Part shown: positions 17,283 to 26,626 of the stretch, one piece after another
Layout: every line of letters starts with the position of its first letter
Position numbering within the stretch: position 1 is the first letter of the stretch
Source: Plantibacter sp. ME-Dv--P-122b
Lineage (GTDB): Bacteria > Actinomycetota > Actinomycetes > Actinomycetales > Microbacteriaceae
Length of the DNA: 64,000 nt
Reading direction: 5' to 3'
Assembly (NCBI RefSeq): GCF_030209375.1
Contig: NZ_JARVSC010000003.1
Span: 186,001 to 250,000, forward strand
Position numbers and translations under genes: made by a program
Notes under the pieces: generated by a model
The model's database searches: none
Seen by the model: only the letters and a program-made list of their open reading frames with translations
What the model was told of the DNA's origin: nothing

Positions 17283-18602
17283 CTACTCGGCTCCTTCGAC
17301 CCGGAGCACGGACACGACCCGCTCGACGTGGGCGTTCGAGGCGAACTGCTCGACGGTGGCCGCGAGGGCCGATTCGAGCGCCCGGTGGGTGCCGATGACC
17401 AGGGTAGCGGTCGACAGCGTCCCGTCCGAGGAGGCCACGGACTGCTGGAACGTCTCGACCGAGACGCCGCCGTCGCTGAGGATCCCCGCGACCGCGGCGA
17501 GCACGCCGGGTTCGTCGGCCACCTCAAGGGTGACCTGGTACCGCGTCGTGACGCGGCCGATCTCGAGGACCGGCAGGTCGGCGTGCGTGGACTCGCCGAC
17601 ACCGGGACCGCCGGCGACGTGGCGGCGGGCCGCCGAGACGAGGTCGCCGAGCACCGCGGAGGCGGTCTCCTTGCCACCGGCGCCGGCGCCGTAGAACATC
17701 AGGCTCCCGGCGTTCTCGGCCTCCACGAAGACGGCGTTGTTGCCGCCGTGCACCGCGGCGAGCGGGTGCTCACGACCGATGAGCGCCGGGTACACGCGGG
17801 CGGACAGGCCCTCCTCGCCGGTGGTCTCGTCGACGATCCGCTCCGCGATCGCGAGCAGCTTGATGACGTAGCCCTCGCTGCGGGCGAGGTCGACCTGCGC
17901 CTTCGTGATCCCGGTGATGCCCTCACGGTGGACGGCCTCGACGGGGACGGTGGTGTGGAAGGCCAGGCTCGCCAGGATGGTCGCCTTCTGCGCCGCGTCG
18001 TAGCCCTCGACGTCGAGGGTGGGGTCGGCCTCGAGGTACCCGAGCTCGCTCGCGACGGCTGCCGCGTCCTCCATCGTGTCGCCGAAACGGTCCATCCGGT
18101 CGAGCATGTAGTTCGTGCTGCCGTTGACGATACCGAGCACCCGGTTGATGCGGTCGCCCGCGAGGCTCTCCCGCAGGGGCCGGATGATCGGGATCGCTGC
18201 AGCGACGGCCGCCTCGTAGTACAGCTGGGCGCCGACCTGCTCAGCGGCGTCGAACAGTTCGGGGCCGTGCGTCGCGAGCAGCGCCTTGTTGGCGGTGACG
18301 ATGTCGGCACCGGCGTTGATGGCCTGCAGGATGTGGCTGCGCGCCGGCTCGATGCCGCCGATGAGCTCGATCACGATGTCGGCGCTCAGGATGAGCTGCT
18401 CGGCATCGGTCGTGTACAGCTCCTTCGGCAGGTCGACGTCGCGAGGCGCGTCGACGTCGCGCACGGCGATGCCGATGAGCTCGAGACTCGCCCCGGCGCG
18501 GGACGCCAGTTCGTCGGCGTGCTCGAGCAGTAGACGCGCCACCTGGGAGCCCACCGAGCCGGCACCCAGCAGGGCGACTTTCAGTCCGCGGTATTCGATC
18601 AT
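17283..18602 (-). CDS. hom: Homoserine dehydrogenase
   Basis: A 439-residue enzyme that reduces aspartate semialdehyde to homoserine. N-terminal NAD(P) site VALLGAGSVGSQVARLL near residue 9, the catalytic centre GSTNYML (near residue 170) and GYLEADPTLDVEGYDAAQK near residue 195, and a C-terminal ACT domain (QVTLEVADEPGVLAAVAGIL, about residue 355 on) for allosteric feedback by threonine. The start ATG at 18602 overlaps the lysA stop in an ATGA junction; the open frame extends upstream inside lysA but is not used. It is the middle gene of lysA-hom-thrB. Confidence 0.94.
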   Translation of the reverse strand: MIEYRGLKVALLGAGSVGSQVARLLLEHADELASRAGASLELIGIAVRDVDAPRDVDLPKELYTTDAEQLILSADIVIELIGGIEPARSHILQAINAGADIVTANKALLATHGPELFDAAEQVGAQLYYEAAVAAAIPIIRPLRESLAGDRINRVLGIVNGSTNYMLDRMDRFGDTMEDAAAVASELGYLEADPTLDVEGYDAAQKATILASLAFHTTVPVEAVHREGITGITKAQVDLARSEGYVIKLLAIAERIVDETTGEEGLSARVYPALIGREHPLAAVHGGNNAVFVEAENAGSLMFYGAGAGGKETASAVLGDLVSAARRHVAGGPGVGESTHADLPVLEIGRVTTRYQVTLEVADEPGVLAAVAGILSDGGVSVETFQQSVASSDGTLSTATLVIGTHRALESALAATVEQFASNAHVERVVSVLRVEGAE

Positions 18603-20005
18603 TCCGTGTCCAATCCCGCATCGCGGCTGAGGAGGTCGTGTTCGGTCTCGCCCCGCACGATGACGCGGGCCGCGCCACCCGACACGGCGACGACGGCCGG
18701 GCGACCGAGGTAGTTGTAGTTGCTCGCGAGGGACCAGCAGTACGCCCCGGTCGCGGGGACGGCCAGGAGGTCGCCGTCGCGGACGTCCGACGGCAGGTAG
18801 TCGGCGTTCACGACGATGTCGCCCGACTCGCAATGCTTGCCGGCGATCCGGACGAGCGCGGGGGACGCGTCGCTCACGCGATCGGCGATCCGGACCGTGT
18901 AGTCCGCGCCGTACAGCGACGGGCGGGCGTTGTCGCTCATCCCGCCGTCGACGCTCACGTAGCGACGGACGGCGGTCTCGCCCTCGTCGTTCCAAGCGAC
19001 CACGACGTCCTTGATCGTGCCGACCTCGTAGAGCGTGATGCCGGCTCCGCCGATGATCGCGCGTCCCGGTTCGAAGGCGAGCTTCGGGATCGGGACGCCG
19101 TGGAGGTCTGCAGCGGCCTGGACTCCTGCGAGGATGTCCGCCGCGAGCTGCTCGATCGGCGTCGGGTCGTCGGCGCTGGTGTAGGCGATGCCGAAGCCAC
19201 CACCGAGGTTGAGCTCGGGCACGGGGCCGCCCTCGAGCAGGCGGGCGTGCACGGCGAGCAGGCGGGCGGCGGATTCGGCGAACCCGTCGGACCCGAAGAT
19301 CTGCGAGCCGATGTGGCAGTGGAGTCCAAGGAAGTCGAGCGAGGCGTTGGCCCGGATGCGCGCGACGGCGTCGACGGCGTCCTCGAGCGGCAGGCCGAAC
19401 TTCTGGTCCTCGTGGGCGGTCGCGAGGTACTCGTGCGTATGGGCGTGGACACCGCTGTTCACGCGCAGGCGCACGGACTGGACCCGCCCGGCACGCTCGG
19501 CCGCCGCGGCGACGCGGTCGATCTCGGAGAGGCTGTCGAGCACGATGGCACCGATCCCGACACCCACGGCTCGCTCGATCTCCGCGACCGACTTGTTGTT
19601 GCCATGGAAGCCCAGTTGGGCCGGATCGGTTCCGGCGGCGAGTGCGACGGCGAGCTCTCCGCCGCTGCAGATGTCGATGCGGAGGCCCTCCGCGGTCATC
19701 CAGCGCGCGACCTCGGCGGAGAGGAACGCCTTCCCCGCGTAGTAGACGGCGACACTCGTACCGCGGGCGGCCGCCTCACGCTCGAACGCCTCTCTCAGCG
19801 TGCGGGCGCGGGCACGGGCGTCGTCCTCGTCGACGACGTAGAGCGGCGTGCCGAAGCGTTCCCGGAGCGTGCGGACGTCGACGCCGCCGAGCTGCAGGAG
19901 GCCGTCGGTGTCGCGGGCGGCCGAGGCGGGCCACACGGCCGGATCGAGCGCGTTCGGATCGACGGGCTCGGCGAGCCAGTCGGGGGCGAGGGGGTTTCTG
20001 GCCAC
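18599..20005 (-). CDS. lysA: Diaminopimelate decarboxylase
   Basis: A 468-residue PLP enzyme of the alanine racemase fold that decarboxylates meso-diaminopimelate to lysine. PLP Lys is in VAVYYAGKAFLS near residue 72; HCHIGSQIF lies near residue 222, EPGRAIIGGAG near residue 318, and the active-site CESGD near residue 385. The chosen start, GTG at 20005, gives VARNPLAPDWLAEP and has an AGGA seven bases upstream; an in-frame extension of 68 residues further upstream has no family similarity. It heads the lysA-hom-thrB operon. Lysine from here could feed the poly-lysine-type synthetase encoded at 26626-30630 (inference). Confidence 0.93.
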   Translation of the reverse strand: MARNPLAPDWLAEPVDPNALDPAVWPASAARDTDGLLQLGGVDVRTLRERFGTPLYVVDEDDARARARTLREAFEREAAARGTSVAVYYAGKAFLSAEVARWMTAEGLRIDICSGGELAVALAAGTDPAQLGFHGNNKSVAEIERAVGVGIGAIVLDSLSEIDRVAAAAERAGRVQSVRLRVNSGVHAHTHEYLATAHEDQKFGLPLEDAVDAVARIRANASLDFLGLHCHIGSQIFGSDGFAESAARLLAVHARLLEGGPVPELNLGGGFGIAYTSADDPTPIEQLAADILAGVQAAADLHGVPIPKLAFEPGRAIIGGAGITLYEVGTIKDVVVAWNDEGETAVRRYVSVDGGMSDNARPSLYGADYTVRIADRVSDASPALVRIAGKHCESGDIVVNADYLPSDVRDGDLLAVPATGAYCWSLASNYNYLGRPAVVAVSGGAARVIVRGETEHDLLSRDAGLDTE

Positions 20006-20327
20006 GGGGGTGTCCTGAGTCCTGTTGAGCGGAAAAGGAGGTTCTCGTTGGGCGAGCGGACCCGGTTTGGCCCCTGAAGCACCGATTTGCAGAGCACCGA
20101 TGAAGGTGGATGCGCACGACCCGGTGGTTGGTGATCCCGGTCGTCCGCACCCATCGTCGCTCGGTTGGAACGACTGTGGTGGAACACGGGCCGGAGGGCC
20201 CGACGGCACACCTCACCGCCCGGTCGGAGCAGTGGGTGTGTGGAAAGTCTAGCGAGACGCGCGTGCCCGTGCAGCATCGTGACGCCGGGTGGGCCGCTCC
20301 CCTACCCACCGGGTGGAGGGACGAGGG
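20006..20327 (-). promoter_or_regulatory. Long leader region of lysA
   Basis: A 322-base non-coding stretch. On the minus strand a TAGACT -10 candidate lies at 20251-20246, so the lysA mRNA would have a leader of about 235 bases. A GC hairpin (CGGGCC at 20187-20192, GGCCCG at 20197-20202) lies inside it. No lysine-riboswitch core was recognised and no leader peptide rich in Lys or Thr codons is seen. Regulation by this leader is possible but only inferred from its length. Confidence 0.35.
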
Positions 20328-21095
20328 TCAGTCGCAGCTGCCGAGCGTCTGCAGCGACGCCTCGTCGAGGCGGAGCGTCGTCGACGTCAGGGTGGCGGTC
20401 GCGGCCTCCGGCGTCACCGCGAGTCCATCGAGGTCGACCCCCTCCGGCAGGTACTGCGCGACGCAGATGCTCGGCGGGTCGCCCTGCAGGAACCCGGTCA
20501 CGAGGGCTCGCAGGTCGATCACGCCGAGGAGGCCGGTGTCGACGTTCACGGACGTCGGCATGAGGTTCACGCGGTCGGCCGTGGTGGTCGGCGCCACGGA
20601 GAAGTCGTACGGGATGGTGAACCCGAGGACGGTCGCCTCACCCGCGTACCCGATCTCGTCGTCGCCGAGGGTGAGCGTGCCCGGGAGCCTGGCCGTCTTG
20701 GCGAGGTCCGCCGCGCCGGCAGCATCGATCCTGATGGTCGCCACCACCCGACCGATGGTCTGCTCCGGGTCGAGGGGCACCCGGTCCGCGCTGACCCGGA
20801 GGTCCAGCGGGACGCCGTCGACGCTCGCATCCGGTGCACGCAGGTCGACGTGCTCGAACGTTCCGGTGAGGTACTGGGCGATGACCGAGGCACCGCCGAT
20901 CGACACGGCGACGTCCGCGTCGACGTTGTCCGGCAGGCTCTGCTCGATCTGCGTCGCGACGCGCTCCTCGGCGACGCCGCGCACGATCGTGTCGGCGATC
21001 AGGAACGCGCCGACGAGGACGATGAGTACCCCGACGACGATGACGATCGGAAGCCACGGACGCCTGCGCTTACCCGACGGTTGCTGCTCACTCAT
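20328..21095 (-). CDS. LmeA-like (DUF2993) membrane-anchored protein
   Basis: A 255-residue protein with a basic N-terminus (SGKRRRPW) and one signal-anchor helix (LPIVIVVGVLIVLVGAFLIA), followed by an extracytoplasmic domain of about 210 residues. The pattern RVATQIEQSLP, then repeated weak beta strands with LRVSADRVPLD and a C-terminal ICVAQYLPEGVDLDGL, is that of the DUF2993 family, whose mycobacterial member LmeA binds phosphoinositides and helps lipomannan elongation. The gene has a TACCCT hexamer six bases before its ATG, so it is probably leaderless. It lies between argS and lysA, which are adjacent in many relatives. Confidence 0.7.
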   Translation of the reverse strand: MSEQQPSGKRRRPWLPIVIVVGVLIVLVGAFLIADTIVRGVAEERVATQIEQSLPDNVDADVAVSIGGASVIAQYLTGTFEHVDLRAPDASVDGVPLDLRVSADRVPLDPEQTIGRVVATIRIDAAGAADLAKTARLPGTLTLGDDEIGYAGEATVLGFTIPYDFSVAPTTTADRVNLMPTSVNVDTGLLGVIDLRALVTGFLQGDPPSICVAQYLPEGVDLDGLAVTPEAATATLTSTTLRLDEASLQTLGSCD

Positions 21096-21132
21096 GTTCC
21101 GAGGGTAGCGAACCGTCGTCTCCTTGGACCTG

Positions 21133-21714
21133 TCAGCAGGCCTGGTCGAGCTCGACCTCCGGCATGTCGAGCACCCTGCCGCTGAATCGCTCCCAGTCGG
21201 CAGCCGAGGTGGGGTACAAGGCCGCCAGCGTGAACCCTTCCAGCTCGGTGAGGTTCGAGTCCTCCAGGGAACTCTTCGTCAGGACGTCCGGAGAGGTGAA
21301 CGCCGCACGAACCGGGTCACCGGGGATGACGAACGCCGGCGCGACCGCCTTCCCGCCCTCGCCCCGGACGACGACGGAGAGTGCCCCGTCGATCTGCAGC
21401 GTGCTCGTGCCCACCTCCTCGAGCTCGATCTCGAACGGCGCGCACTGCACCGGAGGCGAGACGATGTTCTGGAGGTAGTCCATGGTGCCGACGCTGCCGG
21501 CGTGCAGGCCGTCGGGGAACTGCAGGCGGATCGAGACGCCGGACCCTTCCGTCCCGAATGGTGCGAATGCTCGGAGGTCTACGGCCGACGCGGAGGTCGT
21601 GCTCGGCGTCGCGGTGCCGGGAACGCCCGAGCCCTGGCCGACACAGCCGGAGAGCGACAGGGCCGCCGCGATCACGACGACGACGAGGGACGGGCGGGAC
21701 GTGAGGCTGCGCAT
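21133..21714 (-). CDS. Secreted lipoprotein of unknown function
   Basis: A 193-residue protein with a clear lipoprotein signal peptide: basic start MRSLTSRP, hydrophobic core VVVVIAAALSLSG and lipobox LSGC with the lipidated Cys near residue 24. A Ser/Thr/Pro-rich linker follows. The remaining 140 residues contain two further Cys (VQCAPFE and the C-terminal Ala-Cys) that may form a disulfide. I do not recognise the fold. TAGCGT lies six bases before the ATG, so the gene is probably leaderless. It lies between the argS and LmeA-like genes, all minus strand. Confidence 0.75.
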   Translation of the reverse strand: MRSLTSRPSLVVVVIAAALSLSGCVGQGSGVPGTATPSTTSASAVDLRAFAPFGTEGSGVSIRLQFPDGLHAGSVGTMDYLQNIVSPPVQCAPFEIELEEVGTSTLQIDGALSVVVRGEGGKAVAPAFVIPGDPVRAAFTSPDVLTKSSLEDSNLTELEGFTLAALYPTSAADWERFSGRVLDMPEVELDQAC

Positions 21715-21832
21715 CCTGTCACGCTACCGAAGGACTCGCCGCTCGGACAGCGCACACCGGAGATCGCCGCGAGCACAGGACCGCTCCCGAGGAACCGTCC
21801 CGCGCCCGCGCGGATCTTTTGCTGCGGCGGAG

Positions 21833-23503
21833 CTACATGCGCTCCGGCGCGGAGACGCCGAGGAGCGCCAAGCCGTTGCGGATGACGGTGCCGGTCGCGT
21901 CGTTCAGCCAGAGGCGCGTGCGGTGCAGGTCGGTGACCGGCTCCTCCCCCATCGGGACGACCCGGCAGCTGTCGTACCACTTGTGGTACAGGCTCGCGGT
22001 CTCCTCCAGGTGCCGGGCGACGCGGTGCGGCTCGCGCAGCTGCGCGGCCTGCGCGACGATCCGGGGGAACTCCTGGAGGACGCCGAGGAGCGCCGACTCC
22101 GTCTCGTGGACGAGCAGCTCCGGTGCGAAGGCGCTGCGGTCGACACCGGCCGAGGCGGCGTTGCGGGCCACCGAGTTCGTGCGGGCGTGCGCGTACTGGA
22201 CGTAGAAGACGGGGTTGTCGTTCGTCCGGCTGCGGAGCTGCTCGGGGTCGAGGGCCAACGGCGAATCGGCCGGGTAGCGTCCGAGCGAGTACCGCAGGGC
22301 ATCCGTCCCGATCCAGGCCTGCAGGTCGTCCAGCTCGATGATGTTGCCGGCCCGCTTGGAGAGTCGGGCGCCGTTCACGCTCACCAGCTGCCCGATGAGC
22401 ACCTCGATGTCGCGGTCCGGGTCGTCTCCGGCCGCACCCGCGAGCGCCTTCAACCGGTGGACGTACCCGTGGTGGTCGGCGCCGAGCAGGTAGATCTTGT
22501 GCTGGAAGCCGCGGTCGCCCTTGTTCAGGTAGTACGCGGCGTCGGCGGCGAAGTAGGTGTAGACCCCGTTGGAGCGACGGATGACGCGGTTCTTGTCGTC
22601 GCCGAAGTCCGTCGTGCGCACCCAGACGGCGCCCTCCTCGTCGAACACGTGCCCCTGCTCGCGCAACCGGTCCACGGCCTGGTCGATGAGGCTCGTGCCG
22701 TCCTCCCCCGTCGCGTGCAGGGTGCGCTCGCTGAACCAGACGTCGAAGTGCACGTTGAAGCGCTCGAGGGACGCGCGGATCTCACCGAGCTGCAGGGCGT
22801 AGGCGCGTTCGCGCGCGACCTCACGGGCGTCCGGGCGCTCGAGGAGGTCGGGGATCTCGGCCAGCACGGTCTTCGCGAGGTCACCGATGTACGCCCCGGG
22901 GTAGCCACCCTCGGGCGTCGGCTCCCCCTTGGCCGCGGCGAGGATGGAGTCCGCGAAGGTGTCCATCTGGTTGCCGGCGTCGTTGATGTAGTACTCGCTG
23001 ACGAGCGTCGCGCCGGACGCGCTCAGCACGCGGGCCAGCGAGTCGCCGAGCGCGGCCCAACGCGTGTGGCCGATGTGGAGCGGTCCGGTCGGGTTGGCCG
23101 AGACGAACTCGATGTTGATGGTCTGACCGGCGAGGCTGTCGTTGCGGCCGAACGCGTCGCCGGCGTCGACGATCACCTTCGCGAGCGCACCCGCGGCAGC
23201 CGCGTCGAGACGCACGTTGATGAACCCGGGACCGGCGACCTCGACCGAGGCGACACCGTCGACCTGCACGAGCGCATCGGCGAACTCCTGCGCGAGCTCG
23301 CGCGGGTTCGACCCCACCCGCTTCGCGAGCTTCATCGCGATGTTGCAGGCCCAGTCGCCGTGATCGCGGTTCTTCGGACGCTCCAGCACCACGTCGTCGA
23401 CCGACACCGCGACCTCGTCGGTGATGCCCGCCGCCTCGCGTCGTCGTTCGACGATCGGAACGACGATGGCGTGCAGGGCGGAGGCGAGGTCTTCAGGAGT
23501 CAC
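21833..23503 (-). CDS. argS: Arginyl-tRNA synthetase
   Basis: A 556-residue class I synthetase. The HIGH signature appears as [10 protein letters not shown] near residue 125 following SANPT; the N-terminal Add1 domain holds [31 protein letters not shown] is in the catalytic core, and the KMSKS-loop region is SKRAGN near residue 370, the variant common in ArgRS. The C-terminal helical anticodon-binding domain ends SAPERM. The start is GTG at 23503, with TAGAAT 8 bases upstream, so the mRNA is probably leaderless; the frame is open upstream but lacks coding sense. A tRNA-Arg lies 1 kb away. Confidence 0.95.
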   Translation of the reverse strand: MTPEDLASALHAIVVPIVERRREAAGITDEVAVSVDDVVLERPKNRDHGDWACNIAMKLAKRVGSNPRELAQEFADALVQVDGVASVEVAGPGFINVRLDAAAAGALAKVIVDAGDAFGRNDSLAGQTINIEFVSANPTGPLHIGHTRWAALGDSLARVLSASGATLVSEYYINDAGNQMDTFADSILAAAKGEPTPEGGYPGAYIGDLAKTVLAEIPDLLERPDAREVARERAYALQLGEIRASLERFNVHFDVWFSERTLHATGEDGTSLIDQAVDRLREQGHVFDEEGAVWVRTTDFGDDKNRVIRRSNGVYTYFAADAAYYLNKGDRGFQHKIYLLGADHHGYVHRLKALAGAAGDDPDRDIEVLIGQLVSVNGARLSKRAGNIIELDDLQAWIGTDALRYSLGRYPADSPLALDPEQLRSRTNDNPVFYVQYAHARTNSVARNAASAGVDRSAFAPELLVHETESALLGVLQEFPRIVAQAAQLREPHRVARHLEETASLYHKWYDSCRVVPMGEEPVTDLHRTRLWLNDATGTVIRNGLALLGVSAPERM

Positions 23504-23562
23504 GAGGAGCGATTCTACCCGGGCGCGTCGCACCGGCGACACGGTGGTCCTCGGGGCGACCG

Positions 23563-24396
23563 TCAGGCGAGCACGACCGCCTGCGCCGGGTCGTCGGCGG
23601 GCAGGACGTCGATCAGTGCGTCGATCCGCATGTCCTCGACGGTCACGTTGCCGTGGTGGTTGCTCAACCAGGCCACGTCCGCGGCATCGCGTCCGGTGGC
23701 GATGCGGACGAGCGACTGACGCGGCGCCAAGCCCGTCGCGTCGACCACGTGCCAGGCGCCGTCGACGAACCCCTCGGCCACCGCGTGGAAGTCCATGGGG
23801 ACGAGACCCGGGGCGTAGACGGCGGCGTACCGGGCCGGGATGTCGAGCGCCCGCAGCATCGCGATGGTCAGGTGCGCGAAGTCCCGGCACACGCCACGGC
23901 CAGCGGCCAGGGTCGACACCGCACTGTCGGACACAGTCGTGGAGCCGGAGACGTAGGAGAGGTGGCGTCCGACCCAGGCCGCCACCCACGGCAGCACCTG
24001 CAGACCGCCGGACACCGTGCCGTCCTCGTGCAGGCGACGGTGCTCGAGCAGGTAGCCGAGCTCGGAACGGGCGAGCGAGAACAGCGCGTCCGACTCGCAG
24101 TAGCGGCTGGGACGGAGGTAGGTCACGGTCTCCAGGGCGTCCACAGGACGCGGCACGGCCTGCCCGACGACCACCGCCTCGTAGTCGACCTGCAAGCGGC
24201 CCGGCTCGGCGATGACCCGGTGGAGTCGCGTGTCGTCGGGCCCGACGATCTCGGTGACCGCGCACGGTCCGTCCGAGGACTGCACCTGCAGTCGCTCGCT
24301 CGCCAGCGGGGTGCCGCCGGCTGCAGCGATCGAGAAGATGAGGTCGGCTCGATCGTGCACCCGCAGATCGAGCGACGCGGTCAGGGTGCGCTGCAT
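23563..24396 (-). CDS. Transglutaminase-like cysteine peptidase family protein
   Basis: A 277-residue cytoplasmic protein with an N-terminal beta domain and a transglutaminase core. The catalytic triad is visible: Cys in [11 protein letters not shown] near residue 170, His in [13 protein letters not shown] near 206, and Asp in [11 protein letters not shown] near 221. Such bacterial proteins are usually peptidases or amidases rather than crosslinking enzymes. ATG at 24396 has an AACAAT hexamer six bases upstream, so it is likely leaderless. Single gene between argS and the tRNA. Natural substrate unknown. Confidence 0.8.
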   Translation of the reverse strand: MQRTLTASLDLRVHDRADLIFSIAAAGGTPLASERLQVQSSDGPCAVTEIVGPDDTRLHRVIAEPGRLQVDYEAVVVGQAVPRPVDALETVTYLRPSRYCESDALFSLARSELGYLLEHRRLHEDGTVSGGLQVLPWVAAWVGRHLSYVSGSTTVSDSAVSTLAAGRGVCRDFAHLTIAMLRALDIPARYAAVYAPGLVPMDFHAVAEGFVDGAWHVVDATGLAPRQSLVRIATGRDAADVAWLSNHHGNVTVEDMRIDALIDVLPADDPAQAVVLA

Positions 24397-24469
24397 GGAC
24401 TCATTGTTCCACGCGTCGGGCGGCGCGGATCCCGCACACCTCCGGTACCGGCGTGGGCTCCGACTCTGG

Positions 24470-24475
24470 TAGCTT
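24470..24475 (+). promoter_or_regulatory. Candidate -10 for tRNA-Arg
   Basis: TAGCTT lies 11 bases before the first base of the mature tRNA, a fitting place for its -10 hexamer. A matching -35 is weak. Confidence 0.35.
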
Positions 24476-24486
24476 GGAGACGTTCC

Positions 24487-24561
24487 GCCTTCGTAGCTCA
24501 GCGGAAGAGCGCTTCCCTCCGGAGGAAGAAGTCGCTGGTTCGAATCCAGTCGAGGGCACCA
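24487..24561 (+). tRNA. tRNA-Arg (CCG anticodon)
   Basis: A full cloverleaf of 75 bases with encoded CCA. The acceptor stem pairs GCCTTCG with CGAGGGC including one G-U pair; the D arm contains TAGCTCAGCGGAAGAGC; the anticodon stem pairs CTTCC with GGAAG around loop CTCCGGA, giving anticodon CCG; the T arm has CTGG, TTCGAAT and CCAG. The discriminator is A. CGG is a frequent Arg codon in this G+C-rich genome. Confidence 0.95.
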
Positions 24562-24616
24562 TCACCATCTCGCGAGGTCCTGCTTCGCATCGCTCCGACT
24601 CCGGGACGCGGGGGCC

Positions 24617-25285
24617 ATGCACCGAGCCGATCCCCTCCCGCAGCCGACGGTCCGCCTCCTGCGCTGGGCCAGCGCCGCTGAGCTCGACCTCGCCGGCACG
24701 GCCGCCCGGCTGGACCCGTCCGCCCGTGACCGCCTCGACACCTTCTCCGCGTCGGCGGCGCACCGGTTCCTGTTCGGTCGCGCACTGCTCGTGCGCACCG
24801 TCGCGGAGACGATCGGCACCGACCCCGAGCGGATCGAGGTCACGGCGGTCTGCCCGGACTGCGGTCTCGCGCACGGACGACCACGGGTGCGCACGGGTGA
24901 CCGGACCGTCCACGCGAGTGTCTCCCACACCGCGGACGCCTCCGCGGTGGCGGTGTCCATCGAGCATCCCGTCGGTGTCGACGTCGAACGGCTCGACGCT
25001 GCCCGGTTCGCCGGAGTCGAGGACGTCGCCCTCACCCCCACGGAACGGGAGGAATGGCGACGGCTCCCCGACCGTCGACGCCTGCGGGCGCTCGCCGAAC
25101 GCTGGACGGCGAAGGAGGCCGTGACGAAGGCCCTAGGCACCGGCCTCACCACCGATCCCGCGACGATCGACCTCGGATCGGGTGCCGCGCGACACGTCAT
25201 CGAGACCGCCGGCCACCGCTTCGTCATCGACCGCCCGGAGCCCGCGCCGGGATTCGTCGTCGCGACGGCCCTCCTGCTCCCCTGA
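24617..25285 (+). CDS. 4'-Phosphopantetheinyl transferase (Sfp type)
   Basis: A 222-residue PPTase that moves phosphopantetheine from CoA to the carrier-protein Ser. Both diagnostic motifs are present: VGVDVERLD near residue 119 and RWTAKEAVTKALGTG near residue 160, with the earlier HASVSHTADASAVAV; length matches Sfp-type enzymes. A CPDCG pair of Cys near residue 76 (AVCPDCGLAHGRPR) may stabilise the fold. It converges with the M1 peptidase gene and lies 1.3 kb from the pls-like NRPS, whose single T-domain Ser569 needs this modification, so it is the probable dedicated partner. ATG at 24617 has a G-rich but close ribosome site. Confidence 0.87.
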   Translation: MHRADPLPQPTVRLLRWASAAELDLAGTAARLDPSARDRLDTFSASAAHRFLFGRALLVRTVAETIGTDPERIEVTAVCPDCGLAHGRPRVRTGDRTVHASVSHTADASAVAVSIEHPVGVDVERLDAARFAGVEDVALTPTEREEWRRLPDRRRLRALAERWTAKEAVTKALGTGLTTDPATIDLGSGAARHVIETAGHRFVIDRPEPAPGFVVATALLLP

Positions 25286-25291
25286 TGCGGT

Positions 25292-26626
25292 TCAGTCGAC
25301 GGGGAACGGCGGGAGCGCCTCCTGGAAGAGCCACGCATCGAGGAGCGGCTCGACCGGTGCCGGTGCATGTCGATCGGCCGTCCGGATGAAGTCGTCCGTC
25401 GACACGCTCGCGTGTCGGAAGGACGCCGCCCAGTCACGCAGGAGGTCGAAGAACGCCTCGTCGCCGAGCAGTCGGCGCACGGCGTGCAGGGCGATCGCGC
25501 CCCGCTTGTAGACCCGGTCGTCGAACATGTCCGCAGGTCCCGGGTCGCCGACGACGATGTCCTGCGGCGCCCGTCGGAGCGCCGCGTAGTGCGCGCGAGC
25601 ACAGGCGTCGGCGGTCTCGGCCCCCGACTCCTCCGACCACAGCCACTCGGCGTAGCAGGCGAAGCCCTCGTGCAACCAGATGTCCCGCCAGGTGGCGATC
25701 GTCAGGCTGTTCCCGAACCACTGGTGGGCGAGCTCGTGCGCGATCAACCGCTCCGAACCGCCGACGCCGTCGACGTGGTTGCGGCCGAACACGCTCACGC
25801 CCTGCGCCTCGAGTGGGATCTCCAGCACGTCGTCGGTGACGACGACGCCGTAGCTACCGAAGGGGTAGGGCCCGAAGGCGCGCTCGAAGCACGCCAACAT
25901 GTCGACCTGGTCGGCGAAGTCGTGTCGGAACCGCGCGGTGAGGTCGCGCGGCAGGTGTGCGACCACCGGCACCGTGGTCGTCGCGACCCGAGCGCTGACG
26001 GCGAGCCGCTGGTACCGGCCGATCTGCACCGTCGCGAGGTAGGCGGCCATCGGTTCGGGCTGCTCGTAGACCCAGGTGGTCCGGCTCGCGCGTGCGACCC
26101 GCGACATCAGCTCCCCGGGGGCGACGACCGTGTACGCCGACGAGGCCGTGACACTGATCCGATAGGACGACTTGTCCGAGGGGTGGTCGTTGCAGGGGAA
26201 CCAACTCGATGCGCCGCACGGCTGGGACGCCACGATGACGCCGTCCTCGAGTTCCTCCCAGCCGATCTCGCCCCACGGGCTGCGCACGGGACGGGGCGCA
26301 CCCGAGTAGCGGACGAGCACGGAGAACTCGGCGCCGTCCGCGATGGTGCTCCGCGGCGTCAACGTGAGCTTGCCCGAGCCGTGCGTCCGCTTCGCCTCGG
26401 CCCCGTCGACCTGGACCCGGGTGACGCGCAGCGCAGCGAGGTCGAGCGAGAACCGCGTGAGCTCCTCCGTCGCGACAGCGGTGAGCCGAGCCGTCCCGGA
26501 CAGGGCGTTCCGGTCGACGTCGTAGTCGAGCTCCAGCTCGTACCGCACGACGCGGTAGCCACGATTCCCGCTGGAGGGCGTGTAGGGGTCGCCTGCGCTC
26601 CGCAGACGGGCGAGAGCCTCCCCCAT
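25292..26626 (-). CDS. M1 family zinc metallopeptidase (short form)
   Basis: A 444-residue M1-type peptidase made of the N-terminal beta domain and the thermolysin-like catalytic domain only; the C-terminal helical domains of larger aminopeptidases are missing. The zinc site is HELAH at 297-301 with the third ligand Glu320 in LHEGFACYAEW. The exopeptidase motif GAMEN is replaced by LEAQG near residues 272-276. A TGATG overlap couples it to the pls-like gene, which fixes the start at 26626. No signal peptide is seen, so it should act in the cytoplasm. Aminopeptidases able to cut epsilon-poly-lysine accompany some producers, so trimming or self-protection is plausible but inferred. Confidence 0.85.
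   Translation of the reverse strand: MGEALARLRSAGDPYTPSSGNRGYRVVRYELELDYDVDRNALSGTARLTAVATEELTRFSLDLAALRVTRVQVDGAEAKRTHGSGKLTLTPRSTIADGAEFSVLVRYSGAPRPVRSPWGEIGWEELEDGVIVASQPCGASSWFPCNDHPSDKSSYRISVTASSAYTVVAPGELMSRVARASRTTWVYEQPEPMAAYLATVQIGRYQRLAVSARVATTTVPVVAHLPRDLTARFRHDFADQVDMLACFERAFGPYPFGSYGVVVTDDVLEIPLEAQGVSVFGRNHVDGVGGSERLIAHELAHQWFGNSLTIATWRDIWLHEGFACYAEWLWSEESGAETADACARAHYAALRRAPQDIVVGDPGPADMFDDRVYKRGAIALHAVRRLLGDEAFFDLLRDWAASFRHASVSTDDFIRTADRHAPAPVEPLLDAWLFQEALPPFPVD

Noticed and set aside
20006-20209. 68-residue in-frame N-terminal extension of LysA
   Set aside because: No similarity to the family, low-complexity composition, and a good ribosome site in front of GTG 20005.
20006-20327. 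Leader peptide or attenuator before lysA-hom-thrB
   Set aside because: The short frames in the leader show no run of Lys, Thr or Met codons, and no terminator/antiterminator pair was found.
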